Shown: in pieces, positions 45,978 through 58,423 of the stretch
Position numbering within the stretch: position 1 is the first letter of the stretch
How the letters are laid out: each line of letters opens with the position of its first letter
From: Aquila chrysaetos chrysaetos
Taxonomy: Eukaryota > Chordata > Aves > Accipitriformes > Accipitridae
NCBI RefSeq assembly: GCF_900496995.4
Contig: NW_024470386.1
Coordinates: 124,001-188,000 of the forward strand
Direction: 5' to 3'
DNA: 64,000 nt
Position numbers and translations under genes: made by a program
Notes under the pieces: generated by a model
The model's database searches: none
What the model saw: only the letters and a program-made list of their open reading frames with translations
Told to the model about the DNA's origin: nothing

Positions 45978-47352
45978 CAAAAAAAACAGAAGGAAAGGAG
46001 ACAGGAGGCTGAGGGGGACAAGAAAGTAGAAGAGGAGGAGGAGGAATAGCAGGAAGAAAATTCAGAATAGGAAGAGAAGGAGGAGGAAGAAGAGGAGGAA
46101 GAAGAGGATGAAGAGGAGAAAGACAAAGAGGAATACAAGGTACAAGAAGATGAAGAGGAGGAGTAGAAGGAGGGTGAAGAACTGGAGAAGGAGGAGAAGG
46201 AAGGAGAAGGAGGAGGAAGAGGAGGAAGCAGAAGAAGAGGAGAGGGTGGAAAAAGAACAGAAAGAACAGGGGGAGGAGGAGGAGGATAAAGAACAGGAGG
46301 GTTAAAGAGAATAACAGAGTAACAGGAAGAGGAAGAAGAAAACCAGAAGGAAAGAGGAGGAGGATGAGTTGGAGGAGGAGGAGGGGTATAAGGAGAAGGA
46401 CTACAAAGAACAAGAAGAACAGGAGGAGGATGAACATGCCAAGGATAAACAGCAGAGGCGTATGAGAAGGAGGAGGAGAAAGAGAAGGACAATGAGGAAG
46501 AAGAGGTGAAGGAAGAACTGGATGAAGACAAAAAGGAGGAGAAATTAAAAGAACGGGAAGAGGAAGAACTGAGGAAGAACAGGATGAGTAAGATGAGAAA
46601 GAACAAGAAGAACCAGAAGAAGAAGAAGAGCAGGAAGAGGAGTACAAGGAAGAACATAAAAAGGAAAAGAAGGAAAGACAAGAGGAGGAACAACAGGAGG
46701 TAGAGGAGGAAGAAATGGAGGAAAAGAATGAACAGGAGGAAGAGAAACGGGAGGAGGAAGAAAAGCCAGAGGAGGAACAAGGGCAAGAGGAAGAGGAGGA
46801 GAAGGAGAGGAGGAGGAGAAGGAGGAAGAACAGGAAGAGGAGGAAGGGGAGAAAGAAGAGGAAGAGGAGGAATAATGGCAAAAGGAGAAGGCTAAAGAAA
46901 AGGAGAAGGAGGAAGAAAAAAAGGAGGAGAAAGAAAAGGAGGTGGAGGATGAGGAGAAATGAGAAGCCTAGGAGGAAGAGGAAGAACAGAAGGAAGAAAA
47001 AGAGGCAGAAGAACAGGACGCAGAGGAAGAACAGGAGGAGAAAGAAGAAGAAGAGGAGGAAGAACAGCAGGAGGAGGAAGAGAAGGAGGACAAGGGGGAA
47101 AAGGAGGAGGAAGAAGAGCAGGAAGAGGGAGGCGGAGAAACAAGAGAAGGAGGAAGACCAGGAAGGGGAGGAACGGAAGGAGGAGAAGGAAGAAGAAGAC
47201 AAAGAAGAACAGGAGGAGGAGGAGGAGGAGGAAGAAGAACAGGAGTAAGAGGGTGAAGAACAGAAGGAGGAAGAAGAGGAGGAGGATGACAAAGAACCAG
47301 AGGAGGAGGAAGAACAGAGAGGAGGAGGAGGAGGGGGAGGAGGAAACACCTC
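45978..47352 (+). repeat. Polypurine tract, irregular type, right arm
   Basis: Mirror of 28,625-30,003; Glu/Lys/Arg-rich frames on this strand are compositional. Confidence 0.9.
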
Positions 47353-48075
47353 CACATTCTCTCTAGAGTTTCAGCACACCAAAATTATTGGATGGAGCTC
47401 CTGCTCCACCTGTTTGCCTATGGCGGTTCACTAAATCCAAGCCTACTGGTGAAGCCATTACTCACATTAGTCACTCCACGTCATGGTCATCACTCCTCTT
47501 GGGAACAGAGGGGAAAGCTCTGGATGGCAAAGGCTGTCAGGACGCGCTCCAGAAATGGAAGATCAGTGCAAGAAGATCTCATCACCTAATCACATAGAAA
47601 AAAATCTAGCTTAATAAAATGATTCTTGAAAACGAAACACACAGAACAGCATTTGCCATCAAAGCTCTTTCAGTGGTAGTTTTAACTGCTGCCGAGCTGC
47701 AGGCTGATGACCTTACCATCACTGCCACAGGACCCCAAAGGAAATAATAACTGGCAAGCAGTAACTCTACCCATAGCCCACATCTATCTAGCCTTTAAAG
47801 GTGGAATAGCTCAGCCTACGGCCCTGAAGGCGTAGACCTGCCTATACTTATATCCTGTGTCTACTTACTCAAGGATCTGTCCAGAAAGTCGAATCGTAAT
47901 TACCTTTGACAGAGGATGGAACTGGATGGGGGGAAGGGTGGAGAAAGGAAGAAAGAAATTGCTGGGAAGAAAGGGAAAGCGTAGGCACACAATTAAAACA
48001 AGAAAGGAGTCGAGCTATCCCGAAGGCCAGCTCAGCCCAACTCACTCTCTCTGGCAAAAGCTGTGCCGCTTGGAG
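47353..48075. other. No gene recognised (mirror of 27,900-28,620)
   Basis: Shared single-copy-looking sequence between the polypurine tract and the CpG-rich block. Confidence 0.45.
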
Positions 48076-49019
48076 GAAAAAAACCCGACTCTGGTGCCGA
48101 GATGCACGCAAATGTCCGAGTTCAGACGTGAAACAGCAGAAAAACTTTGACGTGGCTCCTTTTCACTGTCCTCGTACCTGTGCACGCGCTGCGACTTCCT
48201 CGTTTCCCTGAAGTCCTCCCAGACTAACAGGGCAGCGGCTTCTGTCCAGTCCACGTGCCACGAGGAGAAACGGTTTGGACCGCCAAGACGGTAGCAAAGA
48301 ACGGCACACGCAGAAGCAAAGGGGCAGCCGCGCCTCAGCTTTGGAGGTGCCTGAAGCCGCCCGGAGCCCCAGGAGCCCCCGGCATCCCCGCATTTGCTTG
48401 GCCCCGAGGCCCTGCGGGGCCTGCCAGTGCTAGGGAGCCCCGGGGACAGAGGCGAAGGACAGCGGTCAGCCCCCGTGGGGAGAGTGGTGGGGGCTCTGTC
48501 CTTCCTCCTGGGCCGCGCCAGGACAGGGCGTCTCTCCTCCTCACCGCCCCGGCGAAGGCGAGGCCTGAGGAAGGCCCTGGGCGCTGGGCTCAGCACGGGC
48601 GGTGCCACCGGGGGCAGAGCCCCGTCTCCTGCCGGGTGCCGGCCTGGCCGATGCCAGCGGCTTCCGTCAGGCAGCTCCTCCTGCCCAGGGCTGTGGCTGG
48701 CAGCACAGACAGACCCGCGTTTTGGGAAAGACGTGCTGACCCCGAGCAAACGCAGGGCAGCTCCCCTCCTGCCCTCTCTCTGCAGGCCCACCGCCCCGGC
48801 TGGCCCAGAGGCAGCTGCGGGGGGGGCGGGCTCTGTGAGGAGAGGCAACAGCTGTGCCATTGGCCATGGCTGTGCCATGTGCCATGGCCGAGCCAATCAG
48901 CGGAGCCGGAGGCGGCCTGTCAGTCACAGCCGGCCTGGGGCGGGGCCGGAGGGGGCAGAGCCCCAGCAGCCTGAGGAGAAATGGGGGAGAGGTGGGCTGG
49001 GGGCAGCCGGGGCGAGGGG

Positions 49020-49087
<68 letters not shown>

Positions 49088-49290
49088 TATCGCTCTCCCA
49101 GGGCGGCTGGGTCCTGGGTGGGGAAAACCTGGAGACCTCGGTCATCACCCACGGGCCCTGCCATGGCCCAGTTCACCAGCCCCGGGCCCGAGTGCTCGGC
49201 CCCAGGGACAGCCCCGCAAGCCGGGTCCGAGCGGTTCCCGCTCGTGGTGTGTCTGGGGTTCCCAGAGACATCTGAGTGGTGCCGGGTGAA
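48076..49290. promoter_or_regulatory. CpG-rich promoter-like block, right arm
   Basis: Mirror of 26,700-27,900 with the same GC box and two CCAAT boxes (about 48,860-48,945) and the (GAGCAG)n microsatellite at 49,021-49,087. No recognised gene attached. Confidence 0.45.
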
Positions 49291-49376
49291 GGTAATTTTG
49301 AGGTCGTGGCAGCGTGGGAGCTTCCTGGAGCACCGTGGCTCCTGTTTGCCCTCCTGTCCCTGGACCAGTCCAGCCC

Positions 49377-49870
49377 TGTGATAAATTCATCTTATGTATT
49401 TGTTAATCAAACCGGTTTTGTAAGGCTTGCCCAGTATGTTCGCTTTTGCAAGGCAGTGTTAGCTCCTGCAAACAGGTGCAGTTGGAAACTTTGTAACTAT
49501 AAGGTCCTGCTAAGTGAACGGGATAGCTCGGCTTTCAATGCCTAATAAGGAAATATTTTAAGGTACGCATGCTCTAAACGACACGAAACAGAGAAGAAGA
49601 CTACAACCTTCATCCCACGACCCCCTTAGCAACCAGGCGCGCAATCGCAGAACACACTAAACGAGGCCACATGGGCCGGGACTCTGGGCTTTAGCCCTGC
49701 AACCAAGGGCTATAAAAAGGGGACTCTAAAGGGGTTGGGTGCGCGCCTGTTGGTAGAGCAGAGACTCCCCGGCCGCCCAGCGCTGTTTTGCCTGTTTGCT
49801 GCTTGCTTCAAAAAATTTTGATCCGACTGTCCACAGGCTGGCATATAATTTGTCGTCGCCACTTATAACA
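49377..49870 (+). mobile_element. Solo LTR, possibly ERVK-like, right arm (fossil)
   Basis: 494-bp counterpart of 26,114-26,607, flanked by AGCCC on both sides. TATA box CTATAAAAAGGGG near 49,710. Confidence 0.8.
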
Positions 49871-49939
49871 AGCCCCACAGCCCAACTGTGCAGGCAGCGC
49901 ATGGCGCAGGGTGCGTTCAGGGGTGGGGAACACCCCTCG

Positions 49940-51015
49940 GTATTGTGAAAAATGATCATGTCCAAAACAGGATTCTAATTAAAGTTTACAATTTATTACA
50001 CGAATAGAGGCAAGCAAACAGCGCTGGGTGCACCGGGAGCCTCTGCTCTACCAAGGCACACCCCGTCGGGTCTCATTGTGCAGGTTAAGTACAGGTTCTA
50101 CATACATATTCACTAGATTTCTGAGAAATGTTATACATATTCATTAGTTTTCCGGGAAACTATTAGCATATGCAAATGTCCTCTACGCAGGCGCATTGAA
50201 GGTCTCTGGTGGTCTTCAGGAGTCCTCTGGTGGTCTTCCATAGTCTTCCTCACTTGTCCGCTGTTTGACCCTCCTCAGGTGATTCTGCGCAGTGTGGTCC
50301 TTTACATGTTTTGATACATTCGTGCTTGTTAGTGTTCTTATTATCTAAGTTCTCATTAGTGGTATAGAACCATATGGGTAGTTTAAGCTAAATTATCTAC
50401 CAGGAAGGGAACAAAGGCAGGAGTTCTTATCTTTTCTGGCCTTATCTATTCAAGCAAGGCCTCTACTTGTGCCTTCTTAACAAGACTGTAAATTAATCGA
50501 ACACTTAGTTAAGTCTGGTGATCGCTCTTGGTTCCTTCTTGCTCATCATTCCCAAGTACCAGTCTCTGACAGGCTTAATCCTTGACAAACACCAGTCCTT
50601 GGTATGTAAAGTTACAGAGAGATAATCATTAAGCGATAAGCAGTTTGTTCTCTATATCAATCCCCCCCTTTTTCTTTAAACCTTTGCAAATTCTTGTGCA
50701 ACTATAGGATTCCGCTACTTCCGAGAGACCGTGTGAAGTATTTTTCGATTTCTACTTGATGTCTGATTTTATTTCGTTTCCAACTTTCGTAATTTCCTAC
50801 TGTTATATGGCTTTTGCAGGAAGCAAGAGCTATATACATACTCTCCTACTTCCCTTAGTCCTACAGGTTATACAAGATCAAGCAAAACGGTTAAGGATTA
50901 CATATGCAGAGAGGGTCACATTTCACCAAGCGGCCCTAGCATTGTTTTATATTGACACGAATCAGGTGAATATATTTCACAGTATGGTCTGCACAACAGA
51001 AGAAATGAACCCCCA
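49940..51015 (-). mobile_element. Endogenous retrovirus remnant, right arm (fossil)
   Basis: Mirror of 24,970-26,045: 3' LTR, polypurine tract (read here as CCCCCCCTTTTTCTTT near 50,663) and a short internal piece without recognisable retroviral domains. Confidence 0.6.
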
Positions 51016-51935
51016 CGAACGAACTGTCATGGCTAGATTTTAATGAATAGTACAGTTTATTAAAGCAACAGGAGTACAGGTTCTTCCGGATTGCCGGTGA
51101 TAAATACACTCTCTGCAAAGTATGGGCAAATAATACTACAGTCGACTACAAGCGCACTAAATTATGGAAAAACTCTATAGGGATTTCTAAGTTTCCCGGG
51201 GAAGCACTCGGTACAGCTGAGTGTTCAAATCTCACCCAATTATCATCCCTCTGGGGGGGAAGAGAGGTTCAGCCCGTCGACTGATTCCAGAAGTCAGCGA
51301 TGTCCTCCAGCTTGTCTGTGATCGTGTCTTCCCCAACATTCCTCCTCTCATAAGCCCTTTTCTTATTTTTTAGGTGGAGCTTGAGTGACTCTATTCATAC
51401 ATACCTTTATTCTGAGTGGTGTAAAATCTCCTCGCTTTACTTTTAAAGGTACATGCTACAGAAAATTCAGAGTGCATGCTCAGTGAGGGGTGATCGCCCC
51501 TTGGAGGCAGGTAGTTTTGGGGTTGGAGGTGTGTTTTGGTATTATAATGAGATTATAATGAGCAAAATTCCGTGTCAGTACTCCAGAACGGGGCACATTA
51601 TGATATAAACCAGAAGTAGGGCAGTAGGTTGACAGAACCCCCATTATTTCACCTCCTTGCTTCCGTGGATTCAATGCATGGACCTACCGTTCTTGTTCCA
51701 GTAGTTCCAGTTCCCTACCCCTGCGGTGATATCACAGAGCCTGGCCGCGGTGTCTCCACTCCGCTCCGCCCTCCGTGTTGCTTCTCTTAGGGTCAGCACA
51801 CCAAGCTCTCTCGGTGTTACTAACATCGAAGGTTGCAGGTTATGTTGCTTAGGGAATTATTATGGAACAGATTCCCTGCATATCCACTGCATTCCACCCT
51901 GGAGGTTTATCTTCCCTTAAGAGGAGGGGACACAT
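51015..51935 (-). mobile_element. LTR of an unassigned endogenous retrovirus, right arm (fossil)
   Basis: Mirror of 24,050-24,970; related to the spacer copy at 35,925-36,990. Confidence 0.6.
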
Positions 51936-51954
51936 ATCAATAAGTTACCACCAG

Positions 51955-52395
51955 CAGTCATTCCACATATGTCTCCCAAATGTGCTTAGTTCCAGTAAAG
52001 GGAGATAAACTCATGGGTCGAAAGGGCGGTTTAGTAAGTGAAGCAAAGCTGTATGAACAAAGCAAGCCAAACGAGGAGCTCAGTCACCACTTCCCCTGGC
52101 AGGCGGATGTCCAGATGCTTCCTGGGAGGCAGGGCTCCATCACACGTAGTGGTGACTTGGGAAGACAAATGTCCCGTCACCCTAAACGTCTCCCTTCCTC
52201 CTCCTGTCCCCAGATTCTCTTGCTGAGCACGATGTCAGGCAGCGTCGGCTGTCCCCAGGGTCAGCCTGGGTCAGTTATCCCGGCCATGTTCCCTCCTGGC
52301 TTTGTGCCCCCCAGCACGCTTGCTGCTGCATGGGGAAAGGAAGGGGTATTGAGGCTGCGCAAGCTCTGCTGAGCCACCGTCGACCATAGCAGTGT
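51955..52395 (-). mobile_element. ERVL-like LTR fragment, right arm (fossil)
   Basis: Mirror of 23,590-24,030. The antisense landmarks CAGGGCTCCATCACACGTAG and GACTTGGGAAGACAAATGTC are those of the avian ERVL-type LTR. Confidence 0.65.
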
Positions 52396-53660
52396 CATCG
52401 ACCCAGCAGCAGAGTGGCGAATATTGCCTTATATGGTATGTCCTGGGCCATGAACACAAAGGATGGGTGAGGACAGTGTTGCCGTATATGCTATGTCCTG
52501 TCCCCGTGAACACAAAGGAGGGGTTTTGCATCCTTTTGGCTAGTCTGTTCTTGACCTTTCTGAGTCATTTCAGTTTTTGTAGATAACACTAGCACCTCCT
52601 AGGGAGTAAGAACATCCATTTGTCCTCTCTGCAGCCTCAAAGTGCCTGACCAAATGGCATCACCTTTGTCCCTCATCTGTCTAATCTTTCGGTGAAGGTG
52701 CAGGTCTCATGTGGATGGCAACAGCCTGTGCAATCTCCAGCCTAATGGCCCAGATGTGAATCCTCAGCAAAAACAGTGTCCGGCTCGCTTTCCGACTACT
52801 AGGTCTGATCTTCAGCTGCCTCCAGATCAGGTGACATGGGTATGAGCTAGCATCCAAGAAGTGCCATGGATGTCCTTGCAGAGCGACGGTTGCTCACCTC
52901 CCCTTGGACTGGGCTGGGAAGCAAAGGTCTTTTCCTGCAAAGGTCCACGTCTTTCCCAGACCTTGTCCTGCCAAGCTGCTTTCCAGCTGGTCACCCCCCC
53001 CAGCTCACTCGAGAGCACAGGGTTGTTCCTCCCCAGGGCAGGACTTGGCAGGTCCCTTTGGTGACCCCCAGTTGGTTCCTCTGCCCATTTTGCAGGTTCC
53101 CCCTGCCTGGCAGCACCCCCACGTGGTGGATAAGCCCTGTACCCTGTGCCTGTGTTGCCTGTTGTGACTTTGGATCTTGTACCATTTCTGTCTTTCTGTC
53201 TCTGTCTCTTGCCCCACTTTGCCTGGGCACCCCACACCTTGCTGAGGGTGGCTCTGTCCCACCCCTGCCATTTGGAAAATGAAAACCAGAGCTCTGTAGG
53301 AAGTAGAGGTGTAGAAGAGACAAAGCTACAACTTTTCTGTCTCAAATATAGGAGGAGGGTCTGGAGAAGGACTGAGAGAAATCTACAGTTCAGGTTTTGC
53401 TGCCTACACTAGCAGTGGGATGTTTGCTCCTCCTCTGCTTGCAGCAGGGGGCAAGAATGTAAAGTGACAGGGTGTTCAGCAAGTCACAGGGAATGAATGT
53501 GGCTGACCCTGTCAGGAAGGCAAAGCTTGAGGCTGGTGTAGATGGCTGCAGAATCACGAGCTGCTGCACCAGTGATGGTATTGTGGGGACTGCGTCCCCT
53601 CCTTTATGGCATCCCTGCGGGACCAAGGCAATTCCCTGAAGTCGCCTAGTCCCCAACATG
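52396..53660. other. No gene recognised; contains two CArG-repeat-like units
   Basis: Mirror of 22,385-23,585. CCTTATATGG at 52,427-52,436 is a perfect CArG box inside a unit that aligns with the tandem units at 59.7-60.0 kb. Confidence 0.5.
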
Positions 53661-53930
53661 GGTAAGAGAGAGGGGCTGGGTGGGCACCCTGCGGGGGGAA
53701 ATGTGCAGGAACATGAAAGCCCTTTGTGATTTCTCTGGCATGAGCCTCTGCCCAGCCCCCTGTGAGGCTGTGAATATTCACAGCCTGCCCACAAACCTCC
53801 ATCCCCAGATTTGCTGCTCCTTGAAAAGCCTGTCCCACGCATCTCCCGGTTCCCGCACAGCCCCATTGGCCCCCCCGGGCTCTCCCTGCAGGCAGTGCAG
53901 AGTTGGGGCCAGGCGGCATGGCCTTGCCCC

Positions 53931-56900
53931 ATGCCCACCCCACATGGCCTCTCCTCCTTCCCCAGGATTGAGCAGAGACCCCCCAGCCAGCCCCAGCTGG
54001 CCTGGGAGGCAGAGGAAGAGGAAGACAGCCTTCCACTGCCCTCTGATGAGGTGTGCGTGGTCCCGCTGCTGCAGACTGGTGAGTGAGGGATGTTTTGCTG
54101 CTTTGCTGTGCTTCTTTCTGCATGGCAGCCGGCTGCTGGGCCCATCCCAGGCCTGACCAGCATGGGGGAAACACGATGTCAGTCCCCTGTTTCAGACCAC
54201 CAGCCCAGGGCTTGCTTTGTCCTCGGGAGCTGGCATGTGGCTAGATGCAGGGTATCGGTGTTTAATCTCTCCTGCCAGCACCTTCAGCTCACCCTCCCCC
54301 CTTGCTTTATCAGATCCCAAGTCTGATTCCTGCATCCATCTGGATCTGCCACCAAGTGAGGAGAAGGACATCCAAGAGAACGTCAAGGACTCTCTCAAAG
54401 ACTCAGGAGAGGTACCTACAGAGACTGCCATCTGTCTTGTGCCTGCATCTCCTTGCAGCCCCTCCCATGCTCAAAGATCACTTCCTGGAGGGCTGCTGTG
54501 TGTGCAAAGCTGGGGCAAAAAAAAAAAAAAAAAAAAGACACCAAGTTCCTGTGGGTAAGAGGGATCCATGAAGGAGCCCCACAACCTTCTCTTCTCTTTG
54601 CAGGACGTGAGCATTCTGGACAACTGGCTGAAGGATTTTCTATTCAACCCTTCATCTTCCAGCCTCTTGGAGCGGCAGAATTTCTTGCAGGTCTGGCATT
54701 TCCAGAGCAGGTCACAGCTTCCCCAGTGCAAACCCCCAGGGAGGTTTCTGCCCCAAAGTCCTCTGCACCTTGAGGGGTACAGAAGGCCACTTTTGGAAGA
54801 CAGCATAGAAAGGAGCGGAGGCTGCAGTGGGAGCAGACTCTGGCTACCTCCCTGGACATGGCAGATGGGTGTGGGGACTCTTGCCTGGGGCTGGGAGGGG
54901 CTCTAGGGGCGTGAAACCAGTGACAGGCTTTGCTGCTGTTCCCGGGAAGCCTTGGCAAATGGTCTGATCCCTGCCAGGCACTTAGCAGAGCTGCCACTCC
55001 TGGAACAGCTGCCAGAGCCCAGGGCAGAGCATCGGCTTTTCTTCTCGCAGGTCCTGCTGCCCTTCACAGAGTCCCAGAGACCAGACGAACGTGAGAAGGC
55101 TGTGAACATCATCAACTGGCTGATCCGATCATTTGTCAGCCCTTCCTCTGTGGGGGTAAGGAGCCCGGGGTCCAGACAACCTCCAGTCACCCCATCACCC
55201 CTTCCCAGCGTCCCAGGATAGTCTGCGGTTCAGGGCTTCCTTGGAGGGAAGCCTGGGCACGGGCTAGGGGACTCAGCAAGGCGCTCTCTTGAGTAGGACG
55301 TCTTTTCCCCTGTCTCTAAGGCTTCTCTCTGGCCCCTCTTCTCTAGGGCAGGAGCCAGCTCTGCCGCCCAGCCTGCCCAAGTCAGAGCTGTCCTGGAGCA
55401 TGATGCGATCCCTGGCCTGGCAGCCCTGGGCTGCTGCCCAGCAGCATTGGGGTTCAGGGCCCGCAGGGCTCTCTGGCACGTCCCCTTCCCTGCAGCCACC
55501 TCCCCACTGCCTGCCACATGCCCGGGCGTCAGCCCCGGGGCACGTGCTGCTGCCCTGCAGGTGCTGCCCGCCTGTGCCGGGGGGAGCAGAGGAGCTGGGC
55601 AGGAGCAGAGGACAGGTGGCTTGATGTGGCCAAAACGGGGAGTGGAGCTCGCAGAGGCAGGGGTGCTCCGCAGGCTGTGGGAGGGAGGAGGAGTGGTGGT
55701 GGTGGTGATGGGAGGGCAGGATGGGGGAGATGTCAGGTCCCAGTCCTCCTGTCAGCACCTCCATCCCGTGGGCTGAAAGGCACGGTGGTCAAAATCCTTC
55801 AGCTGCAGCCTGGGACGGAGTGAGAAAGCAGTGAGGGGAGACAGACAGCCAGAGCTGCGGGCTGCGTCTGCTGGGCCGAAGCAAGAGGAACTGGCAAGGG
55901 AGCCTGGGCCTGAGGCAGAGGAGCCTGGTCTGTGGGCTGGAGAGCAGGGAAAGGCAGCAGAAACAGTGGGGCTGCAGGGGAGGCAGTTCCTGCTTGGGAC
56001 AGCTGTTACTTACCCATCCTGCTGCTGCTGCATCGCATTCCCTTCAGGCTCTGCTCTCACCTTGCCACGGCTGCTGCGCTGGGTCAGGGGCTGCTGAGAG
56101 GTGCCCCTGCGCTGGGTGGAAGAGCTGGCAGCGTGCAGGGGCTGGGGCACGCACCTCTACAGCCCTCTGATCCCTGCTGGGTGCAGGGCTGGGCAGATCC
56201 TGCAAGAGCTCTGCCTGCGGCAGCACCCAGCCCTGCACCAGCTCTTGGGCTAAAGGGTTTGGCCCCAGCTGCCATGCTGTAGCCCCGCTACCAGTGCTTC
56301 CTCCCTCCCTCAGGTCTGCGTCTCTGGCAACCATCACCTTGGTGAAGAGGAGCTCTTCCAGGACCTGGGCAGGGTGGTGGGACGTCTCATCCTGTGCTGT
56401 GCTCCCAACAACGAGATGATCCGCTTTGCGGCTGCAGATGCTCTTCGATACCTCTACAAGTTCACCCTGCAACAAAGAAGTAAGAGAAACAATGACAAGT
56501 TGGGTCCTTCTGGGCAGAGAGGCCAAAGCAAGGCCAAGCAAAGCACCATGCCACCTCATCCATTTTCCTCAGCTAGAGGAAGGAACAAGAAACCCTCCCA
56601 ATGCCAGAGTAGGGGAGCAGCTGTGCTGCATCAGCTGCAGGGCCCACGCAACCCAGCATCAGGGCAGTGTGTGCAGAAACAAGAGGACATGGATAAGGTG
56701 ATAGCCACGCACCTCTCTGGGGTCCCTTAGCTCTTGCCTTGTGAGAAATAGCCAACGCTCATGCTGTAGACACGTGTGCCGCTTTAAAAATGCGCGTACC
56801 TCACAGACCTCATCCAGGACTGTTACCTCCCTTGAAGCAGTGGTTCCATAGCTGCCCTGGCTAGCAGGGGACTGAAAAACTTCCTGCTGCAATGGTTGCC

Positions 56901-58320
56901 CATCCTAGCGTTTCTGTCCTGCTTCAGACTAGAAAGTCCCATTAAGCTCCTCCACTTCTCTGCAGCCTAAGAAACAATTTCCCCTCCTCAGAGATAAAAA
57001 GTCATTTTGTCACAGAAGGCAGCCAGGTTGGCCAGGAATGATTTACCATTGGTAAAGCCATGGTGTTTCTCATCACCTTTCCCTATGGCTGCAATAGTTG
57101 CCTTTCCCCAGCTGTCGGGACCTCATCTCCACGACCTTTTAGGATGAAAGGAAGCAGCCTTGCAAGGGCATCAGTCATGAGTTCTTACGTGGACTGGGTT
57201 CTGTCAGTAATCCCTGACCCAGTTCTTCCCCACCACTGGCAGTTCTCTTCTCTGAACCCTTCCACTTCCCACATACTGCCTTTTTGGGTTGGAGCTCTGC
57301 CAGGAGTTGCCAGCTTAGCCAGGCCAGTCTCCTGGCATGTCTGCTGCCTTGCCCAAGTGTTGGGGTGGACCATCTTGTGCATGGAGGTCGCTGTCCTTTG
57401 GTAGTCTACCAACTTCCCTGACCTCCTTTGCCCTTCACAGCTGCTTCCCATAGGAGCCCAGCTGAAGAAGCTGAATGCTCACCTGAAGTCCAGGAACTGT
57501 TCTCTGCTGCTCTCCTTCCTCCCTCCTCTTGGGATTGGAACCCCACTATTTCATGGCCCCTACAGCCCTGATTACCGTGTCACAAAACAATTTTTCTGTA
57601 TTAGTGACAACAGATTCAGCTGTGCAACACACCGGTTGCTCCCTCCAGCGACTGTAGAAAGAAGGTCTCCCTGATGCCCTCCAGAAATCTCCTTAACTGC
57701 TTGTGTCCTGACACATTGCGAGCAAATCCTCTGCTTCTGACCCACACGCTCTCTCTCAGCTACGCAGCACAAGCAGGGCACTCGGTGTGACGTCTTCCCT
57801 CCCTTCCTTCTTCCCATAGGTGTTTGGCATATACCTCCAGCCCTCTGAGAGGACAGACGTGGTCCTCGCAGCCATTGACGCCATGAGAGACTCCAACATC
57901 TGTGACAAGCAGGTGGCCTGCAGCTTGCTCTACATGGCCATGAGAGACCCTGCCTCCTGGCTGATGGATGTAAGCAGCCTGCAGCGGGATTTCCCTGCCC
58001 ATGAGACCTTTCAGGCATTTTCCCTCTCAAGCCCGGGTGTCTTGGGCACCTGAAGCCATCCATTTCAAGCCAGCAGAGAGGGATGGGAAGGGCAGCAGTT
58101 TCGGTGGCGGCTGAGGAGGTGGTTGCACTCCAGTGGCAGCACCATCCTCACCTGTGTCCCTCCAGACACAAAAGATCTTGGAGTGCGTCCACAGAAACAT
58201 GGAGTTCATCTGCACGGTGACAGCCCGGCACAGCCTGGAATCACTCCTTTTCCTGCTGATCAAATGGTGCCCCAAGGATACGGTCACGAGCCTGTTGAAG
58301 ATCACTCCATCATGCGACAG
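53931..58320 (+). CDS. MROH7-like gene, second copy, truncated at 3' end
   Basis: Inverted copy of the 5' half of the gene at 10.2-21.7 kb. Exons: 53,931-54,078, 54,314-54,411, about 54,604-54,680, 55,051-55,155, 56,314-56,479, 57,820-57,969, 58,166-58,320. All keep their reading frames and GT/AG borders. At least seven residues differ from the left copy (LYEFTLQQR against LYKFTLQQR, SLLK preceded by M against T, AMRDSS against AMRDSN, and others). The next exon is broken: its acceptor and first codons (STAL) survive, then the palindrome edge at 58,423 replaces the rest. Reading on gives about 33 foreign residues and a stop near 58,527. A transcript would encode only the N-terminal third or so. 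It may be expressed as a short protein or be a pseudogene. Confidence 0.8.
56890..57765 (-). repeat. CR1 LINE fragment, right arm (5' part lost)
   Basis: Mirror of 17,877-18,770. It lacks the endonuclease part retained on the left and also a further stretch of about 38 bp. Confidence 0.75.
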
Positions 58321-58423
58321 GTACCGGCCCCGGCAGCCCTGGGGGCTTGTTCTGTAGCCCAGGCACGGCGCGGTGGCTGAGGCTGCCCTGCTAACAGAAC
58401 GCTCTGGCTTGCAGCACTGCCCT

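Larger units (their letters stand above)
41552..58423 (-). repeat. Right arm of the large palindrome
   Basis: Reverse complement of 16,249-33,961. The outer edge is sharp: after GCAGCACTGCCCTGG the right arm continues TCCTGCAGGC while the left continues CCATGTGGGA. The inner edge is at or inside 41,552, beyond which the left partner is hidden by the gap. Confidence 0.95.

Noticed and set aside
50756-51043. A 95-codon plus-strand frame in the right arm that looks fairly protein-like
   Set aside because: It runs opposite to the retroviral remnant it lies in and has no counterpart frame in the left arm; treated as chance.
53655-53665. ATG followed by a strong donor (ATGG/GTAAGAG) as the first coding exon of the MROH7-like gene
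   Set aside because: Its phase does not match the frame that links the next two exons; it may be a non-coding 5' exon. The in-frame ATG at 53,931 was preferred.
53390-54174. Frames of 206-257 codons opposite the MROH7-like first exon
   Set aside because: Antisense shadows of GC-rich exon and intron sequence; they are interrupted differently in the two arms.
16249-58423. Inverted arms as terminal repeats of a giant DNA transposon or Polinton
   Set aside because: No transposase, integrase, polymerase or capsid-like gene in the spacer, no target-site duplication at the outer edges, and host exons cross the left boundary.
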